Notes: generated by a model not told the origin, from the letters alone. A stretch of 64,000 nt of DNA from G965202665 sp965243835 (GCA_965243835.1 OZ251578.1:1612001-1676000), one strand, 5' to 3'; shown: positions 1 to 8,693, counted from the stretch's first letter. Program-made: numbers and translations.

Positions 1-156
1 GTTGTCCCACCCCACCCAGTTGACGGATCCGCCCAGCAGGTTGGCGTCGGTGAAACTGAGGCGCAACGCGGAAACCGCGGGGTAAACCACCACCACCGCG
101 AACAAAATCAACGGAGGAACCAGGAAAATCATCGTCCATAGTCTGGATGTTCTCAA
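1..156 (-). CDS. ABC sugar transporter permease, N-terminal fragment cut by the window edge
   Basis: The reading frame enters from the window edge and shows the first membrane segment typical of MalF/UgpA-type permeases: an RLWT stretch, a hydrophobic run (FLVPPLILFAVVVVYP), then ALRLSFTDANLL and VNWVGWDN. I chose a TTG start at 156 because a GGGAGG ribosome site lies just upstream; an ATG at 132 is the alternative. It follows the solute-binding lipoprotein gene in the same direction, so it should form the membrane channel of the same importer. The conserved EAA loop is not in the window. The family call rests on about 50 residues plus context. Confidence 0.75.
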   Translation of the reverse strand, partial: MRTSRLWTMIFLVPPLILFAVVVVYPAVSALRLSFTDANLLGGSVNWVGWDN

Positions 157-217
157 TGCTCCTCCCGTTGCCGCCCGAAATTTTACCCTCCCCGGCGAAC
201 GACGACCGAGAAGGCGA

Positions 218-246
218 CCGGGCCCTAACCTGGAAATCGGGCCCGG
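218..246 (-). promoter_or_regulatory. Intercistronic hairpin between binding-protein and permease genes
   Basis: An 8-bp perfect inverted repeat (CCGGGCCC / GGGCCCGG, 13-base loop) lies between the stop of the solute-binding gene and the permease start, next to a second GC-rich repeat at 245-263. No T-run follows. Such stems often stabilise the upstream mRNA so that binding protein is made in excess over permease. That role is inferred from position only. Confidence 0.45.
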
Positions 247-273
247 CGCCTCTCGGGAGCGCCTGGGCGGGAC

Positions 274-1653
274 TTATCCCAGCCCGGCGAAGGCTTGAGT
301 CGCTCCGGCTTGCGCGTCGGCTTGTATGCGGGTGTAGTCGGCGGGGTCGTCCATAAACGCCTGGAACATGTCCAACCCGTATTCGGCCACCTCCGGCGGA
401 GTAGCGAGATCGTAATTGAACGAATACGACGCCGCCTGCTGAACCTCCCCCAGCGCCTTCTGCAAAATCGGGTTCAACTGACTGGTATCCGCCTTGGCGT
501 TGGGAGGCAACGCCCCCTGGCCGATCGCCCACGACAACTGGTTCTCCGGCCGGGCGTAATGCTCCAGCAAGGCGAAGGCGCCCTCCGGATTAGCGGCGTC
601 CGCCGCCACCACCCAACCGTCGATCGGGCCCAGCGCCGCGTTTTCCACCCCCTCGTTAATCACCGGGAAATTGAAAAAGTCGTAATCATCGCCCGGAACC
701 AGGCCGTTGCCGTCCCAATAACCGGTAATCCACGTCCCCATCAACGTCATCGCCGCCTCGCCGTTCGCCACCTGATCGGCGGCGTCCGTCCAGGTATACG
801 CATTGGCGTCATCGACGAAATACCCGGCGTCGGCCAAATCCTTCCACCGTTCCAAAACCGCCGTCACTTCGGCGTCCTCATACGATCCCTCCCCCGACAT
901 CAACCGGGCCCGGTAATCAGGCCCCGCCGTCCGCAACATCAGGAAATCAAACCAAAACTGCGCCGGCCAGCGGTTCATCGAACCCAACGCAAACGGTTTC
1001 ACGCCCGCCTCCGCGATCCGATCGGCGGCCGCAATCAACTCATCCCAGGAAGACGGCATCTCCGATACGCCCGCCGCCGCCATCACCTCCGGGTTGTAGA
1101 AAAACGCCACGTAGTGATACCCGAACGGCAACAAATACGGATCCCCGTCGTAAACGCCCGCATTGGCCAGCGCCGCCGGGAAATCATCCCACACGTTCGC
1201 ATTGTCAAACACGCCCGCAATAGGTTGCAACTGGCCGCGTCCCTGAACCGAGGCCGTCCGCGCCCCGGCCCAATAGGAGAACACATCCGGCGGTTGCCCG
1301 CCCGCCAAAGCCACCAGAATCTGCGTCTTAAACGCCTCATGCTCAATCGGGTTGATAACCGCATTGCCCCCGTCCCACGAAGCGTTCAAATCAATGATCG
1401 CCCGCTGACCCAAATCGGAACCAAAATAATGCCCCACCGACACATCGCCTTGTCCCGTCATCGCCGCCTCCTCCGCGACGGTCGGGGGGACGGTGGTTTC
1501 CTCCTCGGCCGGAGCGTCAGTGGTCGGGGCGACGGTGGTCTGCTCCGCGGCCGTGGTAGCGGGGGTCTCCTCCCCTCCGCCGCAAGCGACCGCGGCCAGC
1601 GCCAGCGCCAACAGCGCCGCCGCCCACAAGCGTCCGTTAATTTTCTGCAACAT
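274..1653 (-). CDS. Extracellular solute-binding lipoprotein of a sugar ABC transporter (family 1)
   Basis: 459 residues. The N-terminus is a lipoprotein signal: charged MLQKINGR, a hydrophobic core and a lipobox ending AVAC followed by GGG. A Thr/Glu/Ala-rich linker comes next, then a mature domain with family-1 features (HEAFKTQILVALAGGQPPDVFSYW, GDPYLLPFGYHYVAFFYNPEVM, MTLMGTWITGYW). It should capture a carbohydrate at the cell surface and hand it to the permease encoded downstream. A strong GGGAGG site overlaps the end of iclR and the two genes are 4 bases apart, so translation is probably coupled. The neighbouring sugar-acid dehydratase and aldehyde dehydrogenase suggest a sugar or sugar-acid ligand, but the exact ligand cannot be read from the sequence. 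Confidence 0.9.
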   Translation of the reverse strand: MLQKINGRLWAAALLALALAAVACGGGEETPATTAAEQTTVAPTTDAPAEEETTVPPTVAEEAAMTGQGDVSVGHYFGSDLGQRAIIDLNASWDGGNAVINPIEHEAFKTQILVALAGGQPPDVFSYWAGARTASVQGRGQLQPIAGVFDNANVWDDFPAALANAGVYDGDPYLLPFGYHYVAFFYNPEVMAAAGVSEMPSSWDELIAAADRIAEAGVKPFALGSMNRWPAQFWFDFLMLRTAGPDYRARLMSGEGSYEDAEVTAVLERWKDLADAGYFVDDANAYTWTDAADQVANGEAAMTLMGTWITGYWDGNGLVPGDDYDFFNFPVINEGVENAALGPIDGWVVAADAANPEGAFALLEHYARPENQLSWAIGQGALPPNAKADTSQLNPILQKALGEVQQAASYSFNYDLATPPEVAEYGLDMFQAFMDDPADYTRIQADAQAGATQAFAGLG

Positions 1654-1657
1654 TGTC

Positions 1658-2527
1658 TTACTCCTCCCTCTCCCTCGCCGGGCTCGCCTCCCGAAAGTCG
1701 GGCGTTCCCTCGGCGTCCTCGGTTTTTTCCTCGCTTGGTTTTTTTTCCGGGGTTGGTGAAATCTGCGGCGGGGACCCGCCCAGTCCGTAAGTGGCCTTGT
1801 CGGCCGCGGTGCGCACCTTCGCCCCCAGTTCGGCGAACCGCTCCAAAGTGATGCGTTGCGCCGGGCCGGACAAGCCCAGCGAGGCGACGGTCGCCCCGTG
1901 GATGTCGAACACCGGAGCGGCCAGGCACCGGATGCCGATGGTGAGTTCTTCGTCGTCGACGGAGTAGCCCCGGCGCCGGGTTTCCTCCAAGTCGGCCAGC
2001 AACGACTCCACCGTCTGATGGGTGCGGAAGGTGTGCCGCTCCAGGGGCAACTCCAGCAACGACTCCAAATCGGCCCGGGTGCTTCCCGCGTACAAGGCCT
2101 TGCCGGTGGAGGTGCAGTAGATGGGCACCGGCGATCCCAATTCGGTTTCCACGCTCAGCCGGTTGAAGGGCCGTTCCTGGGCGATGTACACCCCGCCCCG
2201 GGGGGTGCGCCGGGCCAGGTGGATGGTTTCCCCGGTGGACTCGCACAACTCCCGCATCACGGGCCGGGCGACCTCCACCAGGTCCAGGCTGCGCAACATG
2301 CTCCCGGCCAAAATCACGATCTGCACCGTGGCCTTGTAACGCCGCGACGCTTCGTCCTGCTCCACGTAACCCGTTTCCCGCAAGACGGACAGCAACCGAT
2401 GCAGGTTGCCCTTGTCGGCGTTTATTTCTTTGGCCAGTTCGGTCACGCCCAGACCGGCCGGGGCGGCGCACAGCGTCTCCAGCACCAGCAGTCCGGTTTG
2501 CAACAGGCCCGAAGTTGAACGAGTCAT
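1658..2527 (-). CDS. IclR-family transcriptional regulator
   Basis: 289 residues from the ATG at 2527. The N-terminal winged helix-turn-helix is clear (GVTELAKEINADKGNLHRLLSVLRETGYVEQD), followed by the IclR effector domain (GETIHLARRTPRGGVYIAQE, YCTSTGKALYAG, RGYSVDDEELTIGIRCLAAPVFD). The C-terminal 40 or so residues are a charged, low-complexity tail not normal for the family. A consensus promoter sits so close that the ATG is only 6 bases downstream of the -10, so the message is probably leaderless. Palindromes overlap that promoter, pointing to autoregulation. An identical-type palindrome lies upstream of the aldehyde dehydrogenase, so this protein likely controls both transport and catabolism. 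The inducer is unknown. Confidence 0.92.
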   Translation of the reverse strand: MTRSTSGLLQTGLLVLETLCAAPAGLGVTELAKEINADKGNLHRLLSVLRETGYVEQDEASRRYKATVQIVILAGSMLRSLDLVEVARPVMRELCESTGETIHLARRTPRGGVYIAQERPFNRLSVETELGSPVPIYCTSTGKALYAGSTRADLESLLELPLERHTFRTHQTVESLLADLEETRRRGYSVDDEELTIGIRCLAAPVFDIHGATVASLGLSGPAQRITLERFAELGAKVRTAADKATYGLGGSPPQISPTPEKKPSEEKTEDAEGTPDFREASPAREREE

Positions 2528-2533
2528 ACCCCC

Positions 2534-2562
2534 ATTATACAACCCTGTTGTAAATATGTCAA
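2534..2562 (-). promoter_or_regulatory. Consensus promoter of iclR and the transport genes
   Basis: On the minus strand TTGACA (2562-2557) and TATAAT (2539-2534) are separated by exactly 17 bases. The iclR ATG lies only 6 bases past the -10, which leaves little or no 5' leader. Both boxes match the sigma-70 consensus perfectly. Confidence 0.85.
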
Positions 2563-2573
2563 CTCGGTTGTTA
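2537..2573. promoter_or_regulatory. Tandem palindromic operators over the iclR promoter
   Basis: Two copies of CAAC-N3-GTTG occur at 2540-2550 and 2560-2570, centre to centre 20 bp (two helical turns). The first extends to a 17-bp near-palindrome matching TTACAAC-N3-GTTGTAA with one mismatch. One copy occupies the spacer between -35 and -10 and the other overlaps the -35 box and the dehydratase stop codon. The arrangement fits repression by an IclR dimer pair. Confidence 0.7.
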
Positions 2574-4265
2574 CACCAGGAAGTCCAAGTCGGCTCCCAA
2601 GTCGGCTCCCAGCACCGACCGGGCGTAGAGCCGCCGCCACCCGCGCTCCGCGATCGGGTAACGGGACGGGTCCCAAGCCTCCCGGCGGCGCGCCAGTTCC
2701 GTCTGCTCCACCAGCAACTCCAGCCGCCCGGCGACAGCGTCCAACTCGATCAGGTCGCCGTCCTCCACCAGGGCCAAGGGCCCTCCCGCGGCCGCCTCCG
2801 GGGCGGCATGCAGAACCACCGTCCCGTAGGCGGTGCCGCTCATCCGCCCGTCGGTGACGCGCACCATGTCGGTCACGCCCCGTTCCGCCAGGGCCCGGGG
2901 AATCGGAACCGAACCGGCCTCGGGCATTCCCGCCCCCCGCGGCCCGATCCCCCGCAGGACTATCACATGCCCGGGGGTGAGGACCGCCCCCATCCGGTCC
3001 AGTCGGGCGGAGGCCCCCTCCGCTCCGTCCACGACCGCCGCCGGTCCGATGTGCCGTAGCAACTCCGGGGAGGCGGCCGCCCTTTTCAACACCGCCCCGT
3101 CCGGGGCCAACGATCCCCGCACCACCGTCAAATTGCCCGTCCCCCCCGCCGGGTTCTCCAGCGGGGCGATGGTCGTTTGCCAGTCCCCCGGGCCCGGCGT
3201 CCCTTCCAGCATCCGCCCCACCGTTTCCCCGGTGACGGTCATCGCCGACGCATCCAGCTTCTCCTGCAGGGCTTTCATCAACACCGGCGCCCCGCCCGCG
3301 GCGTGGAAGTCCTCCATGTAGCCCCGCCCGGCCGGTTTGCAGTCCGCCAGCAACGGGGTGTCCCGGGAAATGCGATGCAGGTCGTCCAAGCCGAACGGGA
3401 TGCGGGCCCGGCGGGCCAGTGCCGTCAGATGGATGACCGCGTTGGTGGAACCGCCCACCGCGCACAGCACCCGGGCCGCGTTGTGAAACGAACCCTCCGA
3501 AAGGACCCGCGATGGCCGGAGGCCGGCGCGGGCCGCCGCCGTCGCCGCCCGCCCGGTGGCCGTAGCCGCCCGTAGCCGGTCCCCCGTTCCGGAGGGCGGG
3601 GAGGCGGAACCGGGGACGGCCATTCCCAACGCCTCCGTTATGCAAGCCATGGTGGAGGCGGTGCCCATCACCATGCACGTCCCCCCGTCCGGGCACAGCC
3701 GGGAGCGAATCTCCTCCAGTTCGGAGTCGGAAAGTTCCCCGGCCCGATGCCGATTCCAGGACAGCCGGCAGTCGGTGCACGCCCCCATCCGCTCCCCCCG
3801 CCAGCTCCCGGCGGTCATCGACCCGGCCACCAGGGAAACCGTCGGGACGTCGGCGCTGACCGCCCCCAGCAGATGACCGGGAACCGTCTTGTCGCACCCC
3901 CCGACCAGAATCACCCCGTCCATCGGTTGCGAGGTTATCAACTCCTCGGTTTCCATAGCCAACAGGTTGCGCAGCAACATGGAGGTGGGCGAAGTGAAAA
4001 TCTCGCCGATGGCCAGGGATGGAAAGGTCATGGGCAGGCCGCCCGCCTCCAGCACCCCCCGGGCGGCGGCGGCGACGATGGCGGGAAGATGCCGGTGGCA
4101 GGTGACGTAGTCGGAGGCGGTGGAGGCGATCCCCACCACCGGCCGGTCGATGTCCTCCTCGTCGTAACCGGCCGAGGCTAAAAAAGCCCGGCGCAGGAAC
4201 CGGCTGAACCCGGGATCGCCGTAGGAAGTCAGATTCCGGTCAAAACCGGCCGGGAGCCCGGTCAT
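2571..4265 (-). CDS. IlvD/Edd-family dehydratase, probably acting on a sugar acid
   Basis: 564 residues. The iron-sulfur and active-site signatures of the family are present: GGCDKTVPG near residue 123, a GGTCMVMGTASTM segment near residue 195 (equivalent to the usual GACGGMYTANTM), VGGSTNAVIHL, and a C-terminal GRMSGTAYGTVVLHAAPEAAAGGPLALVEDGD block. Family members remove water from dihydroxy acids or from aldonic acids such as arabonate, xylonate and gluconate. The operon with a sugar importer and an aldehyde dehydrogenase, and the absence of branched-chain amino-acid genes, favour a sugar-acid substrate. The pathway would then run through a 2-keto-3-deoxy acid to a semialdehyde. The substrate assignment is inference. 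It lies 49 bases downstream of the dehydrogenase gene. Confidence 0.88.
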   Translation of the reverse strand: MTGLPAGFDRNLTSYGDPGFSRFLRRAFLASAGYDEEDIDRPVVGIASTASDYVTCHRHLPAIVAAAARGVLEAGGLPMTFPSLAIGEIFTSPTSMLLRNLLAMETEELITSQPMDGVILVGGCDKTVPGHLLGAVSADVPTVSLVAGSMTAGSWRGERMGACTDCRLSWNRHRAGELSDSELEEIRSRLCPDGGTCMVMGTASTMACITEALGMAVPGSASPPSGTGDRLRAATATGRAATAAARAGLRPSRVLSEGSFHNAARVLCAVGGSTNAVIHLTALARRARIPFGLDDLHRISRDTPLLADCKPAGRGYMEDFHAAGGAPVLMKALQEKLDASAMTVTGETVGRMLEGTPGPGDWQTTIAPLENPAGGTGNLTVVRGSLAPDGAVLKRAAASPELLRHIGPAAVVDGAEGASARLDRMGAVLTPGHVIVLRGIGPRGAGMPEAGSVPIPRALAERGVTDMVRVTDGRMSGTAYGTVVLHAAPEAAAGGPLALVEDGDLIELDAVAGRLELLVEQTELARRREAWDPSRYPIAERGWRRLYARSVLGADLGADLDFLV

Positions 4266-4314
4266 TGGCCGACCCGTCCTTTACTCACGGGTCCTCACAA
4301 GCTCTCACAAGTCC

Positions 4315-5790
4315 TCACGGGGGCGGCAACGCCATGTTGATGTGCTTGGATACGGTGTAGGCATCCAAGCCCTCGGCTCCCCCTTCCCGGCCAAACCCGG
4401 ACATTTTCACCCCCCCGAAAGGGGCTTCGGCGGTTGCCACCACCAGGTTGTTCACCCCCACCATCCCCGCCTCCAGGGCCTCGGCGGCCAGCCAGGCGGT
4501 GGACAGGTCGCGGGTGAAAACATAGGCGGCCAGCCCGTACGGGTTGTCGTTGGCCCGGGCCGCCGCTTCCTCCAAATTGGCGAAGGAGGTGATGGGGGCG
4601 ATCGGCCCGAACGGCTCCTCGTTCATCACCGCCATATCCTCATCCACTCCGGACAGGACGGTGGGGGCGAAGAAAAATCCCCGGGAATGCTCCGCCGGGC
4701 GGACCCCGCCCCAGTGAAGACGCGCCCCCCGCTCCACCGCGTCCTCCACCAGGGCGGCGGTGGCCTCCACCCGGCGCAGATTGGAAAGCGGACCGACGTC
4801 CACCCCCGGCGCGCGCCCGTCCCCCACCCGCAGGCGCTTGGTCGCCTCCGTGAAATGTTCGGTAAAGGAGTCGGCCAGCGACTCGTGCACGAAGAAGCGG
4901 CTGGCGGCCACGCACACCTGCCCGGCGTTGCGAAACTTGCCCGCCGCCGCCTGCCGGGCGACCGGTTCCGCTTCGGCGTCGTCGAAAACCAGCACCGGGG
5001 AGTGGCCGCCCAACTCCAGGGAGATGGGCTTGGGGTGGGAAGCGCACAGGGCCATCAACAGCCTCCCCACCCGCACCGAGCCGGTCAGGGTGGCCTTGCG
5101 GATAATCGGGGAGCTGATCAGATGCCGGCTGATCATCTCCGGGTCGCCGGTCACCACGTTCACCGCCCCCGCCGGGACCCCGGCTTCCCGGCAGATCCCG
5201 GCTAACAAAAAAGCGGAACGGGGGGCCTCCTCGGCCGGTTTCAGCACCACCGAGCAACCCGCGGCCAGGGCGGGGGCCAGTTTGCGGGCCGGGAGCAGGC
5301 TGGGAAAGTTCCAGGGGGTGAAAGCGGCCACCGGACCGATCGGCTCCCGGCGGATGATCATCCGTTTGTCCCGTTGCCGGCCGTCGATCAGTTGGCCGTA
5401 GATGCGCCGGGCCTCGTCGGCGTACCAGTCGAACTGGTCGGCGGCCGCCCCCGCCTCCCCCCGGGCCTGGTCCAGCGGTTTGCCCTGCTCATCGGTGAGA
5501 ACCGCCGCTAAAAGCTCCGTCCGTTCCCGAATCAGATGGGCGCACCGGCGCAGGATGTCGCTGCGGGACCACGGGTCAACGTCCCGCCAGGTTTCAAAAC
5601 CGCGTTGGGATGACTGCAAAGCGTCGTCCAAATCGGAGGCGGCGGCCACCGGTATGCGGTCGATCTCCTGTTCGGTGGCCGGATCGATCACCGGCATCCG
5701 GGCCCCGTCCGCCGCCGGGCGCCACTCCCCGTGGATGAAAAGCAGGTTGGGTATCTGCGCGGGGTCGTGCCGGGCGCGGACCGCGTTCAT
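4315..5790 (-). CDS. NAD(P)-dependent aldehyde dehydrogenase, succinate- or ketoglutarate-semialdehyde type
   Basis: 491 residues from an ATG preceded by GAGGAG. All key features of the aldehyde dehydrogenase superfamily are visible: the cofactor region (FTPWNFPSLLPARKLAPALAAGCSVVLKPAEEAP), the general base Glu in ELGGHSPV, the catalytic Cys in GQVCVAASRFFV, and EEPFGPI and PFGGVKMSGFGREGG near the C-terminus. The NWNFP-type segments and PAEEAP resemble the GabD-like branch that oxidises succinate or alpha-ketoglutarate semialdehyde. With the sugar-acid dehydratase next door, oxidation of a C5 semialdehyde to 2-oxoglutarate (Weimberg-like route) is a reasonable guess but not proven. It is the first gene of the minus-strand operon and has a palindromic operator about 75 bases upstream. 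Confidence 0.88.
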   Translation of the reverse strand: MNAVRARHDPAQIPNLLFIHGEWRPAADGARMPVIDPATEQEIDRIPVAAASDLDDALQSSQRGFETWRDVDPWSRSDILRRCAHLIRERTELLAAVLTDEQGKPLDQARGEAGAAADQFDWYADEARRIYGQLIDGRQRDKRMIIRREPIGPVAAFTPWNFPSLLPARKLAPALAAGCSVVLKPAEEAPRSAFLLAGICREAGVPAGAVNVVTGDPEMISRHLISSPIIRKATLTGSVRVGRLLMALCASHPKPISLELGGHSPVLVFDDAEAEPVARQAAAGKFRNAGQVCVAASRFFVHESLADSFTEHFTEATKRLRVGDGRAPGVDVGPLSNLRRVEATAALVEDAVERGARLHWGGVRPAEHSRGFFFAPTVLSGVDEDMAVMNEEPFGPIAPITSFANLEEAAARANDNPYGLAAYVFTRDLSTAWLAAEALEAGMVGVNNLVVATAEAPFGGVKMSGFGREGGAEGLDAYTVSKHINMALPPP

Positions 5791-5863
5791 TTCTCCTCGC
5801 TTCCGATCGTCGGTTGCCCCGTCAGTATAAACCATCCGGAACTCGCCGCTCCCCTAAATTTCA

Positions 5864-5880
5864 TTACAACTAAATTGTAA
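5864..5880. promoter_or_regulatory. IclR-type palindromic operator upstream of the aldehyde dehydrogenase
   Basis: TTACAACTAAATTGTAA is a 17-bp near-palindrome of the same form as the repeats at the iclR promoter (TTACAAC-N3-GTTGTAA, one mismatch). It lies about 75 bases before the dehydrogenase ATG in an otherwise AT-richer patch. This suggests that the local IclR protein also controls the catabolic genes. Confidence 0.6.
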
Positions 5881-5925
5881 AATACGCAACACGGATGGGC
5901 AAGCAGGGCTTCCCCGGGCCCAATT

Positions 5926-8625
5926 TTATTCCGCAACCCGTTTTATCTCTGAGGACAGTTGCTCCCAACCGGGCATTTCCGGGTCCGCTTCCCGGACGGC
6001 GACGGCCAGTTGCCGGGCGGTTCGGGAATCGCCCAAGGCGGCCGCGGCCCGGGCGGCCACGTACCAGCGGCGCAACAAATGCCAGGGCGGGTTGGGGGGC
6101 GGCGCCTGGTTGGGCCGGGTAACCGACCAGGCCTCCCGGGGGCGCCCCTCGTCCAACAGGAACGACCCGTACACCACCCGGGCTTCGGAGTCGGCGGAGG
6201 GCGGGCCGCCCACCTCCTGAAACCGCGTCCAGGTTTTTTCCACCGCTTCGGAGTCCCCCAAGGCGCGCAACGCATCCATTTCGGCGGGCATGTATATGGA
6301 GTCGCCCGCCATCCGCCGGTAGGCCCGCAACTCGGCCACCGCTTCCCGCCAGTTTTCGGTGTGGTAGGCGGCCAGCCCCAGCAGTTCCCGCACGCAGGCG
6401 GCCCGACCCGAAGCGGCTTTGGCTTTCCGCAACTCCTGACGGGCTTTCTCGTACTGTTCATCGGCGAAGGCCTCCACCGCCCGGGTAACGGCCGCGGTGA
6501 CCGCGCTGAGGCGCTCCTTGCCGGTGACCCGGCGCAGTTCGTCCCGCATCCACTTGGGCAACTCCGCCGTCCCCGCCCCGGCGGACACCGGACCCGACCG
6601 GCGACCCTCCGCCCTCCGATCATCCCCCCGTCCCGATTTGCCGCCCCGACCCCGCTCATCCCGTCTCCTCCCCCCCCGGCCATCGCCCCGGCCCGCGCCG
6701 CCGCCTTTGCCCCGGTAATGTCCCCGTCCGCCCCGCTCCCCCGCCCGGCTCCGACCCCCGCCCGGCGCACCGCGCCCGCCGTCCTCGCCGTCTCCCCGAC
6801 CCCGCCGGTCGCGCTCTTCACCCCGCACCCGCCCATCTCTCCCCCGCCCCTCACCGTCACGGCCCACCCCCCGGCCCCTGTCACCGCCCCGACCCTGAAA
6901 ACCGCTCCCCGCTCCCGAACCGCCCCGACCCCGCTCCCCCGACCGTCCCCGACCGCCGCCCGGAGAAGCACGCCCGCCCTCCCTGCCGCCCCGACCCCGA
7001 CCATCGCGCTCTTCACCCCGCACCCGCCCATCTCTCCCCCGCCCCTCACCGTCACGGCCCACCCCCCGATCCCTGTCACCGCCCCGACCCTGAAAACCGC
7101 TCCCCGCTCCCGAACCGCCCCGACCCCGCTCCCCCGACCGTCCCCGACCGCCGCCCGGAGAAGCACGCCCGCCCTCCCCGCCGCCCCGACCCCGACCATC
7201 GCGCTCTTCACCCCGCACCCGCCCATCTCTCCCCCGCCCCTCACCGTCACGGCCCACCCCCCGATCCCTGTCACCGCCCCGACCCTGAAAACCGCTCCCC
7301 GCTCCCGAACCGCCCCGACCCCGCTCCCGGCCTCCGCCGCCGCTTTTCCCGTCCCGACCATCCCCGTCGCGTCCCCGGGTCCGACCGGAGCCCTGCCCTC
7401 CCCGCTCCCCCGACCGTCCCCGACCGCCGCCCGGAGAAGCACGCCCGCCCTCCCCGCCGCCCCGACCCCGACCATCGCGCTCTTCACCCCGCACCCGCCC
7501 ATCTCTCCCCCGCCCCTCACCGTCACGGCCCACCCCCCGATCCCTGTCACCGCCCCGACCCTGAAAACCGCTCCCCGCTCCCGAACCGCCCCGACCCCGC
7601 TCCCCCGACCGTCCCCGACCGCCGCCCGGAGAAGCACGCCCGCCCTCCCCGCCGCCCCGACCCCGACCATCGCGCTCTTCACCCCGCACCCGCCCATCTC
7701 TCCCCCGCCCCTCACCGTCACGGCCCACCCCCCGATCCCTGTCACCGCCCCGACCCTGAAAACCGCTCCCCGCTCCCGAACCGCCCCGACCCCGCTCCCG
7801 GCCTCCGCCGCCGCTTTTCCCGTCCCGACCATCCCCGTCGCGTCCCCGGGTCCGACCGGAGCCCTGCCCTCCCCGCTCCCCCGACCGTCCCCGACCGCCG
7901 CCCGGAGAAGCACGCCCGCCCTCCCCGCCGCCCCGACCCCGACCATCGCGCTCTTCACCCCGCACCCGCCCATCTCTCCCCCGCCCCTCACCGTCACGGC
8001 CCACCCCCCGATCCCTGTCACCGCCCCGACCCTGAAAACCGCTCCCCGCTCCCGAACCGCCCCGACCCCGCTCCCGGCCTCCGCCGCCGCTTTTCCCGTC
8101 CCGACCATCCCCGTCGCGTCCCCGGGTCCGACCGGAGCCCTGCCCTCCCCGCTCCCCCGACCGTCCCCGACCGCCGCCCGGAGAAGCACGCCCGCCCTCC
8201 CCGCCAACCTGACTCCGTCGGTCGCGCTCTTTACTCCGCACCCGCCCGTCTTTACCCCGCTCCTCACCCTGCCGCCCCCGTTCCCGGCTGCCGCCCTTGC
8301 CTTGCACGCCCCGGCCTTCATCCCGGCCGTTCCCCGACCCTGCCCGACTCTTGCTACCGCCCGCCGTACTGCGCCCGCCGTCCCGGCCGACCCCCCGGCC
8401 TCCTTTGCCGCCCCGACCCTGAAAACCGCCGCCGCCCGCTCCCGAACCGCCCCGGCCGTCCCCGCCCCGCCCCCCGGCCCGGCCGGAGCCCGGCCCTCCT
8501 CCCCGCTTTCGGGAAGCCCCGCCCCCGCCGCGTCCTCCCCCCGCGCCGCCGCCCGTACGGCGCGCAGGGCGGGGCGTCCGGGAAGAAGACGGGCCGGTTT
8601 CAGAATTTTGGGGCGTCATTGCCAT
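5926..8625 (-). CDS. RGG-repeat protein with C-terminal tetratricopeptide-like domain
   Basis: 899 residues. The first two thirds are almost wholly Arg, Gly, Asp, Glu and Ser in RGG/GRGRDG/GGDRDRG motifs arranged in tandem repeats. The last 220 or so residues form a normal alpha-helical TPR-like domain (LPKWMRDELRRVTGKER, FADEQYEKARQELRKAKAA, VRELLGLAAYHTENWREAVAELRAYRRM). That domain has the helix-pair periodicity and conserved Ala/Tyr/Leu of TPRs and fixes the reading frame. RGG regions bind RNA and often undergo phase separation; the gene sits immediately downstream of the rRNA operon in the same direction, so a role in RNA or ribosome assembly is tempting but unproven. The start is uncertain: TTG 8631, ATG 8625 and ATG 8619 are all in frame, none with a strong ribosome site. 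The opposite strand is also open over this span, purely through base composition. Confidence 0.75.
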   Translation of the reverse strand: MAMTPQNSETGPSSSRTPRPARRTGGGAGGGRGGGGASRKRGGGPGSGRAGGRGGDGRGGSGAGGGGFQGRGGKGGRGVGRDGGRSTAGGSKSRAGSGNGRDEGRGVQGKGGSRERGRQGEERGKDGRVRSKERDRRSQVGGEGGRASPGGGRGRSGERGGQGSGRTRGRDGDGRDGKSGGGGRERGRGGSGAGSGFQGRGGDRDRGVGRDGEGRGRDGRVRGEERDGRGRGGGEGGRASPGGGRGRSGERGGQGSGRTRGRDGDGRDGKSGGGGRERGRGGSGAGSGFQGRGGDRDRGVGRDGEGRGRDGRVRGEERDGRGRGGGEGGRASPGGGRGRSGERGRGGSGAGSGFQGRGGDRDRGVGRDGEGRGRDGRVRGEERDGRGRGGGEGGRASPGGGRGRSGERGGQGSGRTRGRDGDGRDGKSGGGGRERGRGGSGAGSGFQGRGGDRDRGVGRDGEGRGRDGRVRGEERDGRGRGGGEGGRASPGGGRGRSGERGRGGSGAGSGFQGRGGDRDRGVGRDGEGRGRDGRVRGEERDGRGRGGREGGRASPGGGRGRSGERGRGGSGAGSGFQGRGGDRGRGVGRDGEGRGRDGRVRGEERDRRGRGDGEDGGRGAPGGGRSRAGERGGRGHYRGKGGGAGRGDGRGGRRRDERGRGGKSGRGDDRRAEGRRSGPVSAGAGTAELPKWMRDELRRVTGKERLSAVTAAVTRAVEAFADEQYEKARQELRKAKAASGRAACVRELLGLAAYHTENWREAVAELRAYRRMAGDSIYMPAEMDALRALGDSEAVEKTWTRFQEVGGPPSADSEARVVYGSFLLDEGRPREAWSVTRPNQAPPPNPPWHLLRRWYVAARAAAALGDSRTARQLAVAVREADPEMPGWEQLSSEIKRVAE
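6835..8215. repeat. Tandem 195-bp and 276-bp coding repeats
   Basis: A marker in the unit (TGAAAACCGCTCCCCG on the plus strand) recurs at 6896, 7091, 7286, 7562, 7757 and 8033. The spacings are 195, 195, 276, 195 and 276 bp, all multiples of three. The longer unit is the shorter one plus an 81-bp segment coding a GGQGSGRTRGRDGDG block. Units are nearly identical, so the array is young and likely to vary in copy number between strains. It encodes the RGG region of the surrounding gene. Confidence 0.9.
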
Positions 8626-8652
8626 CACCAAGTGTCAGGACTTTCCGCTGTC

Positions 8653-8693
8653 ATAAAAAGAGCCGCCCGGACCTGGCGGGGTGCGGGCGGCTC
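8653..8693 (-). terminator. Rho-independent terminator of the rRNA operon
   Basis: On the minus strand GAGCCGCCCG and CGGGCGGCTC form a 10-bp stem (8693-8684 and 8669-8660) followed directly by a TTTTTAT run. It lies 10 bases beyond the 5S 3' end. Confidence 0.9.

Noticed and set aside
6835..8215. CRISPR-like regular repeats
   Set aside because: The units are 195 or 276 bp, contiguous and in coding frame, with no variable spacers.
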